This document shows positions 5,855 to 5,855 of a stretch of DNA of 5,855 nt, piece by piece. Under the pieces are notes generated by a model. The model saw only the letters and a program-made list of their open reading frames with translations, had not been told where the DNA came from and did not search any database. The translations under genes and the position numbers were made by a program. Source of the stretch: Bacteroidia bacterium (GTDB lineage Bacteria; Bacteroidota; Bacteroidia; AKYH767-A; OLB10); the NCBI GenBank assembly GCA_025450095.1, contig JANWID010000094.1, positions 1-5,855 of the forward strand. Direction: 5' to 3'. How positions within the stretch are numbered: position 1 is the stretch's first letter; each line of letters opens with the position of its first letter.

Positions 5855-5855
5855 A

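Overview
The window looks like an ordinary chromosomal segment from a member of the Bacteroidota. Three observations support this. Two secreted proteins end in a type A sorting domain of the type IX secretion system (T9SS), which is confined to this phylum and close relatives. A DUF2851-family protein, a Bacteroidota-centred family, is followed directly by a very short PspC-like membrane protein. The intergenic spacers are AT-rich, and I see no clear Shine-Dalgarno sequences. I cannot place it below phylum level from the sequence alone.

Layout, all genes on the + strand. Positions 2-1120 hold the 3' part of a secreted, propeller-like T9SS cargo gene that begins left of the window. Eleven bases later (1132-2826) comes a second T9SS cargo gene, complete, whose product has a signal peptide, seven propeller-type repeats and a sorting domain. 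The two sorting domains align without gaps over 79 residues with 42 identities, so the pair share a recent C-terminal ancestor. The spacer 2827-3192 carries three short repeat systems: a 14-bp T-rich repeat, a 35-bp-period array of palindromes resembling a REP element, and a perfect 16-bp tandem duplication just before the next gene.

Positions 3193-4479 (DUF2851) and 4463-4693 (PspC-like) overlap by 17 bases and should form a translationally coupled pair. The spacer 4694-4863 contains a long imperfect inverted repeat. Positions 4864-5796 encode an NAD(P)-dependent sugar-nucleotide reductase of the RmlD/RfbD type (extended SDR). A perfect 8-bp hairpin lies over its stop codon, and the T-run needed for termination is on the minus-strand side. 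This suggests a convergent gene just outside the right edge.

The genes do not form one obvious pathway. The left pair are surface or secreted proteins, the middle pair is a conserved Bacteroidota couple of unknown function, and the right gene belongs to deoxysugar or nucleotide-sugar metabolism. I found no CRISPR array, transposase, tRNA, rRNA or phage gene. I do not see a clearly new system. The best leads are the REP-like array, the nuclease-like motif layout in the DUF2851 protein, and the near-duplicate sorting domains.
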